Shown here: positions 12,641 to 25,625 of the stretch, in pieces
How the letters are laid out: every line of letters begins with the position of its first letter
How positions within the stretch are numbered: the first letter of the stretch is position 1
Source of the DNA: Branchiostoma floridae
Taxonomy: Eukaryota; Chordata; Leptocardii; Amphioxiformes; Branchiostomatidae
DNA: 64,000 nt
Assembly (NCBI RefSeq): GCF_000003815.2
Contig: NC_049990.1
Span: 17,576,029-17,640,028 of the forward strand
Direction: 5' to 3'
Notes under the pieces: model-generated
The model's database searches: none
Told to the model about the DNA's origin: nothing
What the model saw: only the letters and a program-made list of their open reading frames with translations
Translations under genes and position numbers: made by a program

Positions 12641-12904
12641 ATATTCATATATGGCCAAACATACATGAAGTCTGGTCAAAAGTGACTTAAAATGCTGTGA
12701 ATGACAACTACATTATGGTATAAAAAAAATCCACTGGAATCATAGAAGACATCACATGGGTTTTTCAAAGATATTTGTAATATGTTCGGATTATTGCCAT
12801 ATGATTATAAATTATTTTAGATTTTGATTAATACTTGATAGAAATGAAATTCAGGAATACCATGTTTTATAAATTGTTTTAATAGTTAACAAACACATTG
12901 TCTT

Positions 12905-13090
12905 TAAAAGGGGCATTTTTTAGGCCAGCGCCAATTTTCACGTTGCATAACGTCAGAACAGCTTGCGCTTGAACCACCAAATTTCATTAACTTTCCCAAA
13001 AATGTAGTTGGCAAGAGTTTGAAGAGGATTGGACGGTTTTCTTTTTTCACGGCAATTGCCAATTCCAGTCCGTGAATTTCTCTCTAGTTC
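12905..13090. mobile_element. Fragment of the TGACGTCA-rich MITE family
   Basis: The words GGCCAGCGCCAA, ATAACGTCAGAACAGCTTGC, CCACCAAATTT and GTTGGCAAGAGTTTGAAG match the left part of the element at 17579-18532 (GGCCCGCGCTAAC, ATAACGCCAGAACGGCTTAC, CCACCAAATTTGG). No right end is present. Confidence 0.6.
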
Positions 13091-13429
13091 CAAGACGCTG
13101 CTAGGGGATCCTTATTTTATCTTTCCAAGTGCAAGAACTATTGGTAATCGCAGCCCGGAGTCTGTGAAAATTGATTGTCCAAAATACACACACACACAAA
13201 AGTTTGCATGCAGTGAGCGGAAAAGCTAATTTTATGTCAGTATAAATATATCAATACATATATTCTTATTGCTTGTCGAAATTTTTGCTTTAGAGCCGGG
13301 CAATTTTGTTGGTGCTCGTAATTTTGATATGAATGAGGGCGGCTCAGTCATAAATGAAATTAGATTAGAAAAAAATCCGCACCTATAGATGTCCCACGCA
13401 ATAGCAATTTGTCTTTTATGATTTGATTA

Positions 13430-13729
13430 CAGTTATTTCTATATTTTCTGTTTTTTGCATATTTTTTTTCCTAATGTCTAGACAATTAGTCTATCCCTAC
13501 TTCGGTTTTAACAGCAGAACAATCACCGCCACACTTCTGGGTTTCGTCGATGTTTCTAACGAGACGTTTCGCAAATCTACCCCTATTTCATACCTTACGA
13601 TCTTAATATTAATGAACACGGCCACTTGCTGCCCTATTGCGTCGAAGAGAAAGCTGGAGACGTCTATCAGTCTTACGTTAAGAAGAGACCTGAAAAGACA
13701 AGGTTTAACCACTGATATATGCAGATAAG
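13430..13729 (+). promoter_or_regulatory. Conserved upstream block of gene B, probable 5' UTR exon
   Basis: Homologous to blocks before genes A and C, with TGTCTAGACAATTAG, CTACTTCGGTTTTAACAGC, AATCACCGCCACACTTCT and TTCGTCGATGTTTCTAACG. It ends in GATAAG|GTAGGT (donor at 13730), the same site as in the block before gene C. The matching acceptor is CCATCAG ending at 14812, 23 bases before the gene B start. Confidence 0.55.
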
Positions 13730-14835
13730 GTAGGTGAGAATCGTAGTGATAATAGGTCAATCATTGCCAATTAAATTTAGTATTAGGAAGTATTTCGTAG
13801 AGACAACAGAAAATCTACACAGGAACATCTTTTCTGTGCTAAAAATGGACAAATACTTACGATGCAATTTTATACATATTGCTTTTTAGGAAGTAAAGTA
13901 GCAAGAATAAAAGGAATCTTGATAATACAAACGTGCAAGAGTGGCTTGAAAATTGAAAAGCTTCTAAGATGGATTTCATTTATCAATGGAAAATGGACCA
14001 AATGTAATAGTATGTCAAATATTTACGATATCAGAAAAATATGATATGGAGCATAGAGCTAGTCGATTCCACATTACCAAAAGGGTGTTCCTTGCCTTTT
14101 GTTCTAACATTATTAGAATTTTATAACAATCTAACTGTGATAAGTAACTGTTTAGAACTATGTCTGTTTGACGTTGTATTGATACATGTTAGAAAAATTT
14201 TAAACATAAAATACATTATTTCTGTTAGTTTCCAAACTGCTCTAACATAGATTAATCATTTGTGATGCTCGGACATTTATATTGATACGATATTTTGTAT
14301 CTGGGTCAGTGGGCTGGAAAAATTGCAATTCACACATTTGCAATTCCACAAGTAAGGAAATTATGTCTGTCATCTTTTCACATAAAAACCACCACTGTCC
14401 AGGTGTAAAATCTAAAACAAAATATACAAAGCAGAAAAAGGAGCTTGCTTAGCACCTTCGTTTATGGAGGTAATAACCCAAACCTACCGTCCAGAAAATG
14501 ATGCATATTGTTTAAACATGTTCCACTAGTGAAAGAAACATAGATGTTTGAAAATTGTTCCAAATAAAATACCTTTACTTTAAAAAAAATCCTAACATAT
14601 ACAGATAACTTCAAACATGTTAGAACTATTTTGACTGAAATATTCTTAGAATAGTTCAAACCTATTAACGTTACAGATATTATTTCAAATTCGTCTTGGT
14701 GATTTGGGATTGACTCTAATGGAGCATGAATGAATTTTAGATTGAGACCATGATTGTACATTTAAACAGAAAAAAACAGATGTCATATAGTTTTCTGTGA
14801 CTGCGCCATCAGGTATCTCAACTTGACTACATACG

Positions 14836-17800
14836 ATGACGACGCAGCAAGCAGAAGTCCTCACCATTCAGACAACTCAAGGAGGAGTAACTATTAGTGA
14901 TACTGTGGAGCCAAGGTCAAAGCAGACGGAGCTTTGGGACGTCACCTTTGATCATACACATGTAACAGATACCCTAGTGGCTGAAAATGTACATTATGAA
15001 CATGGAAATAATGATAATATTGTGGCTGAAGACATACTTTTATATGAAAGTAATAGTCATGTGGCTAAAGATGTGATTCTATATGAAAATAATGATAATG
15101 TGACTGAAGATGTACTTGTATATGAAAATAATGATAACGTGGCTGAAGATGAAAATGATGGTGATGTGACTAAAGAATCATATGAAAATGATGATGATGA
15201 TGTGCCTGAAGATGCATATGAAGATAATGATAATGTGGCTGTAGCTGTATACGACAATGATGATGATGTGGCTGTAGATGTATTTGAAAATGATGATGAT
15301 GTGCATGAAGATGCATATGAAAATCATTATGTTGATGATGATGTGCCTGAAGATGCATATGTAAATGATGATGTGGCTGAAGATGCATATGAAAATGATG
15401 ATGATGTGGCTGTAGCTGTATATGAAAACGATGATGATGTAGCTGTAGATGTTTTTGTAAATGATGATGATGCGCCTGAAGATGCATATGAAAACGATGA
15501 TGTGCCTGAAGATGCATATGAAAATGGTAATGATATGGCTGGAGATGCATATGAAAACGATGATGTGGCTGTAGATTTATATGAAAATGACAACATAGAT
15601 GATGATGAGCATGTAAACCAGGATCTTGATGAGCCAACAGGAAAGGCCAAACCTCCATCAGGTGAGACAAATACAACGAAATGTTGTTTTTTGTTTTGTT
15701 TTATAGTGCTCTATTCCACACCCATGTATTGCTGATATTTCTGATAATATCCAATATTCTTAAAAGTAATGCGTTGATCTCCTTAAATAAAAAGTCTTCT
15801 TTTAAGACCCGTGACCATTAAATTGCACATAACGCCATAAATGGCATACGTTAAAACCAAGAAACGTTTAGCTGTCTAACATTTTGCAACAATTTCATAA
15901 ATAAATACCTAAGCCGTTTCCATGAGAACAGGATCCTTATCGGTGTGACATTGTGGTTCACAGCCTTTATACATGTCATTCAATTGAAGACTGCATAGAG
16001 TTTACAGGTGCAGTCAATATCCATGACTTATGGGCCGTTGTAGTAGCGTTGTATTTGGTAGATTTCTAAGCCAAGCCTATCCTTTTTGCATGTGTGCAAT
16101 TAGGCTGCCAGATATAGACGGAGCAGTGAGTGGTTACACCATTCAAATTCATTAAGTGCTTTTATAGAGCATTCGTGGTCCGTAACAAAATAATTACAGT
16201 TAATTACTAAGTAATCATATTATAATGCTAGACTGTCAATTTCTTTTAATGTGCTACAGACAATGGACCTCCACGTCGTGGCGCGATGTGTCCTTCCCGC
16301 ACATACGCACAGCTGGTTTATGCAGTCATCACGGCATCCGCTGGGGTAGCAATTATCCTGTCAGGAGTCTTCATCACTTCGCCCCAAGAAACTGATCAGC
16401 AGAACTATTCGTATCCTACAGGACCAACAGTCAGGGTAAATGGTTTTCTGACAGCTCCTCTAACTTTGATGTATACATAATTCTTCAGCTAGTTACAGTG
16501 TTATCTCCAAACAGTCCTAACCAATATTGGGACTAAAATGACCAAACTGGGCCAAAATCCCACCATGCTTTATTCAGGTGAGTGAGTGAGTCATGTGAGA
16601 AATTGAGGTCAACTTCAATAATGGCCCTAAAGTACTGCAGTGGAACTTCCAGTTTTGATTATAATTCCAAGTGGTAATAGATGGTTACTAAGCTAAGTGA
16701 AGGTGAACATTATCAGACATGCAGATTAATTTCACATGAACATAGTTTAGGAGAAAACAAAAATGGCGTACTTTGCTTAGATAAGACTTGGGATTTTGGA
16801 CTTATGCATTTTTTGCATAATTGATTAAGGAACTTTGTAAACCAGTTATATATTCATTGGAACAGGACCATCATAGAGCCAACGATTTGTAACAGGCATT
16901 CTTTATAATAACTCTTGATTATTTGGCAAAAGTATGTGTTCGTGGAACTCTAGTTACCAAAAAATGATGCGTATGTCTTGGTTTGTTTGCCTTTTCTTTT
17001 AACCTAAGAGAAAAAAAATTCTATTTCAGACAACAACGCTTCAAACAGCTCACACCACGGTAAGCTATTCATCCACAACCAGAGCGTTTGATGTTGTTAT
17101 ATAACTTACCAATACTGAAAGTATGATTGATATCTAGAAGTAAAGTGTACATGCTATTGTAATAACGTAGAAAATGCAATCAACTGTCTGCCAACAAAGC
17201 ATAAATAAATCAACCATTACCAGTTAATCTAAATATGCACATTAAGATTGAAACATATTGTACAGTAGTGAGCGGACAGTCACTTATTATCACGTTTATA
17301 AAAATTCTGTACAAAGTCTAACCATCATGGCTAAATGTTCACTCACCACTTTAAAAACATCTTAAAAATGAGACCAATGAAAATTCTTTTTTGCTTTTAT
17401 ATCCAAAATTAATAGATACTTATGTGAACTGTTTTGCCCCAGGAATTGCTGCCAACCGAAGGAAACTCAAAAACAAAGATGGGAACGATTCAAACTACTG
17501 CAACTTTGGATGACGTACATTCCTCCTTCAACATACGCGGTAAGACAAAACTACATTTAAACAATATCACCCCATCAGTTAACCCTATTCAGACGGGGGG
17601 GGGGGGGCTTTTGAGGCCCGCGCTAACTTCGATGTCCTATAACGCCAGAACGGCTTACGCTAGAGCCACCAAATTTGGTGAGTTTTCCTAAAATATTGTT
17701 GGCAAAAACTTTTTGAAGTTTGACAAATTTTTCATTTTTTCTTGTTGCCATGGCAACCGTTTGTTGACAGGCAGTTTTGCCAAAAATCACTATTTTTGGT

Positions 17801-19657
17801 TCTAACTATGTATTTTTCACATTTATTTGCTATATTACTGCGATTTTGCTACATAAATAAAATATAATATTATTCAGCATATCTTTCATAATTATACATG
17901 CATAAATTATGCTAATTTGATGACGTCATCAGCCCAAAATCCAAGATGGCGGACCGAATGGCTAGATCAAGAATAACAAGCTAATTATCCCTTAAAATTT
18001 GTAACTACCTGGTATTTTTTCATAAAACCATCTAAATGAATGAATTTAGTCTATTTCCATTGCCCTTTGTGATTATTTGTTGCAAAAAAAGTATTTTTAA
18101 AAATTCATGGTGGTGGATATAATATGGCGGAGCCCAACTCGTATCTTAGATGTGCATGACGTCATTTTATGACGTCATATTGACGTCATTGATGTTGTTA
18201 TTGGCAACGCAAGTCTTAATAAACATTACTATTCTGTTACCTACACTTGTTGTTACATTTTTGCAGCATAACTTGTAGTTTTCTGAAAATACCCATTTTT
18301 CATGTGTTTGGCCAATGTAATCAAATTGATGACGTCATAATTACGTCATCTTACGTCAACGTAACGTCAAACGTCAAATACTTGTCAGATATTATGTCGA
18401 GATCATGTCCTAAAAATTTGGTGACGCTACGGCACGTCGTTTTAGAGTTATAGGACTTAGAAGTGGAAGGCCTCAAAAGCCCCCCCCCCCGGTCCAGGGA
18501 TGACCAAAAAAGCCCGGTCTGAATAGGGTTAAAACAGCAACGTCATACTTCCATTTAAAACTAGACTTCATCGATATCATACCTCATTTGAAACTAGAGT
18601 TCACCAGCATTATAACTGGATTCAAAAATAGAGTCCATTGACATCATACCTTCATTTAAAACTAGAGCTAGCAAATCGTACCGTACTAAAAAAAGCACAT
18701 TTAGAAATACATTTTGCAGTTCATTCTTTGATCAATACGAATTTTTCCACTGTGGATCTCTCTTTCAAAGGGATCTGTAAAATTTCTATCGTATTATATA
18801 CTTTTTTATCTCGTATCGTTGTAGAGACGACAGAAGATGATGGAAAACGTCACGTCATCACGTTTGGTGGGCGGGGATCGACATTGGGAAAGTTCGCTCG
18901 CCTAAGTGGAGTTGTTGTTTCTTCCAGAAACGAGATATTCGTAGCTGATCATTACAATAGTCGAATACAAGTATTTAATATGAAGGGTGTTTACATTCGT
19001 CATTTCTTGACAACTGTACCCGGCAAAGCTCGCACTGACATAAACCCCGCAAGCCTGTCAATTGACGGCAATGACAACCTGTGGGTAGTGGGGAAATTTG
19101 TCGGTTTCTATCTTGTAAAATACAACAATGATGGTCGAGCTTTGAAAAAGTTCGAGGTGCCACGTAGTAGGCACGTTCCAACGATTGCAGTGGATATAAA
19201 AAGTAATCATATTCTCATCACAAAAAGTGACGAAGTAAGATATCAGCTTCACATATATCATCAGAACGGCTCGTTTGTTAGAAAGCTTGATAATCTATTT
19301 TCAGACATCATTGTGATTAACAGGGCTGGAAACATTCTTACTACAAGATATAACATGGTTCACGTGTATAGCCAGACCGGGCAGCTTCTGTTCAGTTTTG
19401 GGGGCCATAGTAGCCGTGATATTGCCCTGCAACATCCCCAAGGAATCTGTACGGACATTTCAGGTCATATCTTTGTGACAGACGGTGGAGGCCGACGTCC
19501 AAATGGTCGGGTGTCCATGTTTACAAGTCGTGGACAGTTCGTTCGCCATGTTGTTACTGGGCTGAGGATGGTAAATCACATTGATGTTGGAAGAGAAGGA
19601 CAACTGGTAGTAACTTATGTAAGGGATAACACGGTGACGATCTACACCAATTACTAG
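14836..19657 (+). CDS. Gene B: type II membrane protein, YxN-array tail plus NHL propeller
   Basis: Five coding exons: 14836-15661, 16260-16435, 17030-17059, 17443-17539 and 18825-19657, about 653 residues, with phases 1,0,0,1 as in A and C. The start is fixed by an in-frame TGA four codons upstream. The tail opens MTTQQAEVLTIQTTQ and carries twelve YxN motifs (mostly AYEND, VYEND) plus two units where Phe replaces Tyr (VFEND, VFVND). The TM exon reads AQLVYAVITASAGVAIILSG. The third exon is only 30 nt (TTTLQTAHTT). The last exon holds six NHL blades: GKFARLSGVVVSSRNEIFVA, SLSIDGNDNLWVVGKF, IAVDIKSNHILITKS, IIVINRAGNILTTR, GICTDISGHIFVTDG and IDVGREGQLVVTY. A MITE sits in the last intron. AATAAA sites follow near 19829 and 19847. 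The propeller is intact; ligand unknown. Confidence 0.87.
14977..15640 (+). repeat. Gene B coding minirepeat (YEND array)
   Basis: Units of 9-13 residues such as DAYENDDDVAV and DVPEDAYENDD alternate, so spacing is less regular than in gene A. Pairs of units (VAVAVY..., VAVDVF...) are duplicated as a block, showing expansion by unequal exchange. The tail ends NQDLDEP, matching YLDLNEP in A and YQDLDEP in C, but its tyrosine is replaced by Asn. Confidence 0.88.
17579..18532. mobile_element. MITE with 16-bp terminal inverted repeats, in gene B intron 4
   Basis: TTAACCCTATTCAGAC at 17579-17594 is the exact reverse complement of 18517-18532. The 954-bp element begins with a G run and ends with a C run next to the inverted repeats. 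Its interior has at least four TGACGTCA palindromes and many single ACGTCA words. Related copies lie at 12905-13090, 42899-43795 and 51605-52120. No transposase is encoded, so it is non-autonomous. Confidence 0.85.
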
Positions 19658-19846
19658 TGCAGACAGTACTTTTTGCCCTGTCTATGGACCGAATAACGTT
19701 AACTAATTTGACTTGTTAGCTAACTTTGCAACAGCAAGCATAATCACCGCATTTATCACCTGCATTAGAAAAGTGTAATCAAGAATATGGAAATCCGCTA
19801 AAAAATTTACAGCCAATTTATTATCTAAGAATAAATGTGAATCTGA

Positions 19847-19852
19847 AATAAA
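19847..19852 (+). terminator. Probable polyA signal of gene B
   Basis: AATAAA near 19847, with another near 19829, about 180-190 bases after the gene B stop. Confidence 0.45.
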
Positions 19853-20040
19853 TACCATAGCGAAGGGACAATAGCATTTGAATGATAACGTCCATATATA
19901 TATATATATGCAAAAAATAATAAAAAAAGAGATTATCAGATAATTATTTCATGTTTGTATTCACGAGTGCTCAGCAACCTGAGGTCATTTGCTATGGCTG
20001 GTTCATCGATAAAGCCTATGATGCATTACATAAGATCATC

Positions 20041-20651
20041 ATCATCAGTCGGCTGCGGAGCAGTCGATCACAAGTCTTGTCCACTTCTGTCTGTCCGCAG
20101 CCAGTACAGCGATTGCGTTAGGGCCCAAGTCACCTTCCGCATCCCCAGCAGGTTCTGGACGTAGGTCAGGTAGCTGGGCGTCTTGGGCGTCTTTTGCCGA
20201 AGGTTGGGACGTAGAGAGCATATGTCTTGACCGGCTCCTCTGCGGGCATCCTTAAGGCGTGCCCTACAAAGCGCAGTTGCCCCTGTCTGATTTTGTCAAT
20301 AAGGGGCTTGGTGTTTGTTACCTTGTATATCTGGACGTTACTCACGTGATCAAGGAGTTTCATGTTCAGCATAACTCTGGAGCAGGAAGTGGCGAATGCA
20401 TTAATCTTGTTCACCATGTCGAGCGACAATATCCAGGACTCAAGAACATATAAGAGCACAGACACACAGGTGACGTTAAAGAGTTTGATCTTGGTAGAGA
20501 TGGGGAATGATGGACTTCTCCAGATCTTTTGGAGTTTACAGAATGCAGTCCATACAAGTGACATCCGCCTGGCAAGATCATTCTTACTGGATGCCATCAT
20601 GGATCCGAGGTATCTAAAGTTTGGTACATAAGATGCAAATCTATAAATCAA
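20041..20651 (-). mobile_element. Non-LTR retrotransposon reverse-transcriptase C-terminal fragment
   Basis: The minus-strand frame 20651-20166 reads FRYLGSMMASSKNDLARRMS, IWRSPSFPISTKIKLFNVTC, VLLYVLESW, and IRQGQLRFVGHALRMP. These are landmarks of the region after the RT fingers in LINE ORF2 proteins of the RTE/L2/CR1 type. The N-terminal RT catalytic part is absent, and the tail continues to about 20041 in a shifted frame. It is a 5'-truncated dead copy, typical of LINE insertion. The exact clade cannot be assigned by eye. Confidence 0.82.
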
Positions 20652-20739
20652 GAAAACAATTTTTTTAAAGACAAATCTAACTATCAGTTAAAAAGATATA
20701 TCATAATTAACCTGGTGCTATTACCTAGATGCAAATCTA

Positions 20740-20965
20740 AGCATTTTTTTTCTTTTTTGGCTAGTTGCCAGTGGGAATGGCCCCTGCAACAATATGTAAA
20801 TGTGTTATAGTATTATTGCATATGTCTAGATGATGGAGTAAATGTAGACTAGTGTGTAAAATATGGTAAGGGAATGCTCGTGTAAATATTCTATAATGAT
20901 TGTGTTTAGTTTTTAGTGATTATCTTCGAATGTTATGTAATTTATGACTTGTGAATAAAATGGAA
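20740..20965 (+). mobile_element. Possible LINE 3' UTR tail
   Basis: The stretch starts with a T run, reads like a LINE 3' UTR and ends GTGAATAAAATGG with a following A run. It is assigned only by appearance and position next to the RT fragment. Confidence 0.25.
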
Positions 20966-21169
20966 AAAAATCTAAGCATTTATTTTCGAAAACGATACTT
21001 AGACACATTTCATCATCAGTTGTAAGAAAAATTACGAACAATTTTACGAATTTTAATTTCGATGCTTTTGATGTGATCAGTCCAAAAAACGGTGCAGTGC
21101 TAAAAGCATATAATAACATACATATTGGTCTAAGAGCAGAGTGGTGGTAATCGATTCATTTTCAATTAT

Positions 21170-22600
21170 TTTCTGTGTGATAAGCCGACCTATTTTCTTG
21201 TGGAAAGGTCTAGACAATAAGTTTACAACTTTTAGAGCGGCGCCACGTATACCGCAACCACACTTCTAGTTTTTGTTAACGTTTTTTTCTAACGGGACAG
21301 TACTCCAAACACATTGCGAACACCTTTTGGTATCTATAAAGTTAACATTACCACCGACTAGCCTACTAAATTGAGGCATTTGAATCTTCCCCAAGGAAAG
21401 AACTCGGGAGGACTGTACCAAACTTACACGACAGGAGCAACCCAAAGAGGCAAGGCTTTATTGTGATAAATGTGCAAAGAACATGTTAGAATGGTAGCTC
21501 AGAGAAGTCCCTCAATGTCAATAATCAGGATGTTTATAGAGATAACAGCAATTCTATCCAGAAACAACCCAGGAGAAAAGAAATCGTCGGATGTCTATCA
21601 GCCTCACGTACGTGACAAAAAACTGAAAAGCCAAGGTTATGCATTTGCAATGATACATAAAAAAAGTTTATTTGCAAGTTCGTGCCCGAGGGCTAATTGC
21701 AAGTACATGGTATAAACATAGTACATATACAAGTAACAATGGACAGTTATGAACGATACATGCGCATAGACCAGGTTAGTAACGTTGAGCGAATGCGTTC
21801 ATCATTGACATTCATTCGGACATTTTAAGTAACAATAACTGTAAATATTTTCAGCAACAATTTTTTTTTCTTAATTTGGAACAGACACGATCTATAAAAG
21901 CTAATGAATATCACTTTTTAGTTTTTATTGTTCATTTGCACGGGTAAAATCATTGAAAAATAAATAAACCCGGTCAAAAGATTTTTAAAAAATAGAATTC
22001 TCGCGGTACTCCAAACACCTTGCGAACACCTCGGTTATTTTAAGTTAACATTACCACCGACTAGCCTACTAAATTGAGGCATTTGAATCTTCCCCAAGGA
22101 AAGAACTCGGGAGGACTGTACCAAACTTACACGACAGGAGCAACCCAAAGAGGCAAGGCTTTATTGTGATAAATGTGCAAAGAACATGTTAGTATGGTAG
22201 CACAGAGAAGTTCCTCAAAGTCAATGATCAGGACGTTTATGGAGATAATAGCAATTCTATCCAGAAACAACCCAGGGGAAAGAAATCTTCGAATGTCTAT
22301 CAGCCTTACGTACGTGACAAAAAACTGAAAAGTTCATGGTTATGCATTTGCAATGATACATGCGCATAGACCAGATTAGTAACGTTGAGCTAATCATTGA
22401 CGTGAATTCGGACATTTATTCGGACATTTTAAGTAACAATAACTGTAAATATTTTCAGCAACAATTTTTTTTTCTTCTTAATGTGGAACAGATACGATCT
22501 ATAAAAGCTAATGAATATCACCTTTTAGTTTTTATTGTTCATTTCCACACGTAAAATAATTGAAAAATGAATAAACCCGGTCAAAAGATTAAAAATTTGA
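21170..22600 (+). repeat. Orphan upstream-block copies, directly duplicated
   Basis: From 21175 the block seen before each NHL gene recurs (TTTCTTGTG, GGTCTAGACAAT, CCACACTTCTAG). It contains a segment from about 21300 (CTCCAAACAC, GCGAACACCT) that is repeated almost unchanged from about 22010. The two copies are roughly 600-670 bp each, with small indels. No acidic, TM or NHL exon follows before the gene C block, so this is the footprint of one or two lost cluster units. Confidence 0.65.
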
Positions 22601-23269
22601 TTTTCGCTGAATTTCCAAGGTCACATACCAGTGGGCCCAAAGTTGACCTTAACCTTTGTCTTCGTCAACACCCACTCACATATAAAATATCATCGTAATC
22701 TTTCCCGAGGTTCTTAAGTTATGCTGATTTAAAATATCCGGAAACACAAAAAGCCATACTGACAAACAGACACACTCAAAAATATATCTGCATTTTTCAT
22801 AGAGGTAACAAATGTGCAAGGTTGAGTAGAAAATTATTACAGTATTACAGCAAACGACAGGAATTAATTGACATATTAATTGACAAGTTTTGAAAAATCC
22901 TGTCCACTAATTTTCAAGAGAGCATTGTCAGACACAGAAAAAGACACAAATAGTTCAATCTCACAGTTCTCACGCCTTCGGTTTCAAATCCTTGTTTGAA
23001 CTGACAGCAAAGATCAGCCCCTATAAAATTCAGACTACTTATATTTTGCAACTTGAAACCGCTGTCCTCACAGCTCAGATAGCTTCCATAGTAGCAACAT
23101 GGCCCTAACTTTTATATTATCCTCCCGAGTACAATAGCTATTTATTAGTAATCACAGGCTAAAATCTATGACAATTGATTGTCCAAAATACAAGATAGAA
23201 GCGTTCTGCTACAATGAGTGGGAAAGCCAACCATGTCGTATGTAAAAAGAGATATTCATATTACTTGTT

Positions 23270-24200
23270 ACCTTTGCCAGAATGGCTATATTAATATAGG
23301 TTATATTTTCGGTCCGGTTGTGTGTCCCCCCCCCCCCCCCCCCGTTTGTGAGCAGCATAACTCGAGAAGACTTCGACGGACGCTGATGATATTTGGTGGG
23401 TGGGTAGGGGTCTGGAAAACGTAGGTCAAGTTCGATGATGGGCCCCCTAGCGGCTTCCCTTGGTACTGCAGCGCAACTTCCGGGCGTGTTTTCTCATCTT
23501 CTAAACATGGTATGGTCACGAATTTTGGGTGTTAGGTAGCTCTTGTGCTCAGGAGTTAGTGACATAAGTTTGGGCCCCCTAGCAGCTAGTTTAGGGATAG
23601 CAGGGGCATTCTTGTCAAAACTTCTGAAGCATTACAACCCCCCAGCCTGGTTTGGTTGATTCCAGCTGCAGCTGTGCCTGACAGTTGACGGGTTCCTGAG
23701 GCCCATGGGTCAGGCTCCCTGACCCCACATATCCGTTTCCAGACTGGCGCCGGACCATACCAACCAGTTAGCAAAATAGGTAGGATTTGTTGGTGAAAGG
23801 ACTTTTCCATAACTCCAGAAGGGAACAACGGATTTTTACCTTTGCCAGAATGGCTAAGGTTATGTTTTGGGCGTGTTTGTGTGTCTGTGTGTGTGTGTGT
23901 GTGTGTGAACAGCATAACTCAAGAAGCCTTGGATGGATCCTGATGATATTTGGTGGGTGGGTTGGGGTCGGGAAAACGAAGGTCAAGTTCGATAATGGGC
24001 CCCCTAGCGGCTTGCTAAGGTACTGCAGGGGAAACTCAATTTTTTATATCTCGTGTTCTGGACATGCTGTGGTCATGATTTTTGAGTGGTAGATAGCCCT
24101 CGGAGCAGAGAGTTAGTGCTGTGAGTTTGGGCCCCCTAGCGGCTTTTTTTGGAACTGCAGGCGCCGGTTTCCTTTCAAAATTTGGACGAGAATAACTCTA
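23270..24200. repeat. Direct repeat pair with low-complexity cores
   Basis: A segment starting TTTGCCAGAATGGCTA and running through CAGCATAACTC, TGATGATATTTGGTGGGTGG and GGGCCCCCTAGCGGCTT occurs at about 23274-23600 and again at about 23843-24170. The first copy contains an 18-base C run, the second a (GT)n run at about 23877-23907. It looks like a dispersed repeat present twice. Confidence 0.7.
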
Positions 24201-24204
24201 CAAC

Positions 24205-24960
24205 GTGGTGACGGATCTTCATGATTTTTGGTATGTAGATAGAATGAGTGTTGACTTACATAATGGGATACTAATTATGCAAACCAACAGCTAAATTGCA
24301 TAATTAATTAGGAAAGTTTATGAATCCACTGCATTCCATGATAGGACTTTGAAACTTGTCACATATGTAGCTGGGAAGGAGGGAAATGTCCAAAGATATC
24401 AATTATGCAAATGATGATCTCATTTGCATAATTTATGAGAAAATATGAAGATGTTGACGGATCATCATGTTTTTTGGTATGTAGGTAGCGTAAGTGAAGA
24501 CATACATAATGAGATACCAATCCTGCAAATCAATAGCTAATTTGCATAATTAATGAGGACATTTTATAAATCCACTACATTCCATGATAGGACTTTTAAA
24601 CTTGTCACATATGTAGCTGAGAAAGAGAGAAATGTCAATACATATTAATCATGCAAATGATGACGTTATTTGCATAATTAATGAGAAAATATGAACGTGT
24701 TGACGGATCGTCATGATTTTTGGCATGTAAATAGCCTAAGTGAAGACTTATATAATGTGATATTTATTATGCAAATTAACAGCTAATTTGCATAACTGAT
24801 TAGGAAAAGTTCATAAATCAACAGCATTCCATTATAGTACTTTCAAAGTTGTCACATATGTAACTGAGAAAGAGGGAAGAAAGTAAGAGGTGTATCTAAA
24901 GACTTGAAAAGAGAATAACTAAAGAATGGATCAAAGGATCAACATGATTTTTGGTATGCT
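24205..24960. repeat. 246-bp AT-rich tandem repeat, about three copies
   Basis: The words GACGGATC, ATGATTTTTGGTATGTAG, AATTTGCATAATTAAT and TTGTCACATATGTAGCTG recur at a spacing of about 246 bp, starting near 24210, 24457 and 24702, with a partial fourth near 24935. Confidence 0.8.
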
Positions 24961-25319
24961 GATATCAATTAATTGTAACTTGGGATCTAATTTGCATAAT
25001 CAATGCCGAAATTGTATAAACCAACTCCAAGCATATAATCTTGAATGAAATGAAATGAGTAACGCATTTGTCTACAGACATGATTCTACATAACAAACCT
25101 GGTTTATTTGGCAAAGGTATGTGTTCGTGGAACTCTAGTAAATGTTTCTGCTTCGAGCCTGGTAATTTTGTTGGTACATGTAATTTTGATGTGGATGGCT
25201 CAGTTACTAATGAAATGAAATTGAAAAACAATCGCACCCTTATAATGGTCCGAGAGTTTAGAGACAATCATTGTTTCAAACTTTGATTCCATTCATTTCC
25301 AATCATTTCTGTCCAATAA

Positions 25320-25625
25320 GCTTGCATATTTTATTTTTGCTAAATGTCTAGACAATAGATCTAGCCCTACTTCGGTTTTAACAGCAGACCAATCACCTCC
25401 ACACTTCTTGTTTTTGTCGATGTTTATAACGAGACGCAAATCCACCCTCTCCTTTATATCTTGCGAACAGTTCTTGGTTTTAAGGAACGTGACCACTGGC
25501 TGTCCTATTACGTCTTAGACATTCGATTTTATCCACCAGGAGAGAAATCCGAAGACGAGTATTATGCTTGCGTGACAGAAGAGGTTCGAAAAGACAAGGT
25601 TATACCGGTGATACCTGCGTGTAAG
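25320..25625 (+). promoter_or_regulatory. Conserved upstream block of gene C, probable 5' UTR exon
   Basis: Matches the gene B block closely (AATGTCTAGACAATAGATCT, CCCTACTTCGGTTTTAACAG, CAATCACCTCCACACTTCTT, TCGATGTTTATAACGAGACG). It ends TGTAAG|GTAGGTAAG (donor at 25626). An acceptor-like CCATCAG ends at 26296 upstream of the coding exon. The block stays open for 94 codons from 25461, but that frame is not kept in A or B, so I treat it as non-coding. Confidence 0.55.

Noticed and set aside
23218-24092. Frames with poly-Pro, Cys-Val or Thr-His runs
   Set aside because: They read through a C run and a (GT)n microsatellite within a dispersed repeat.
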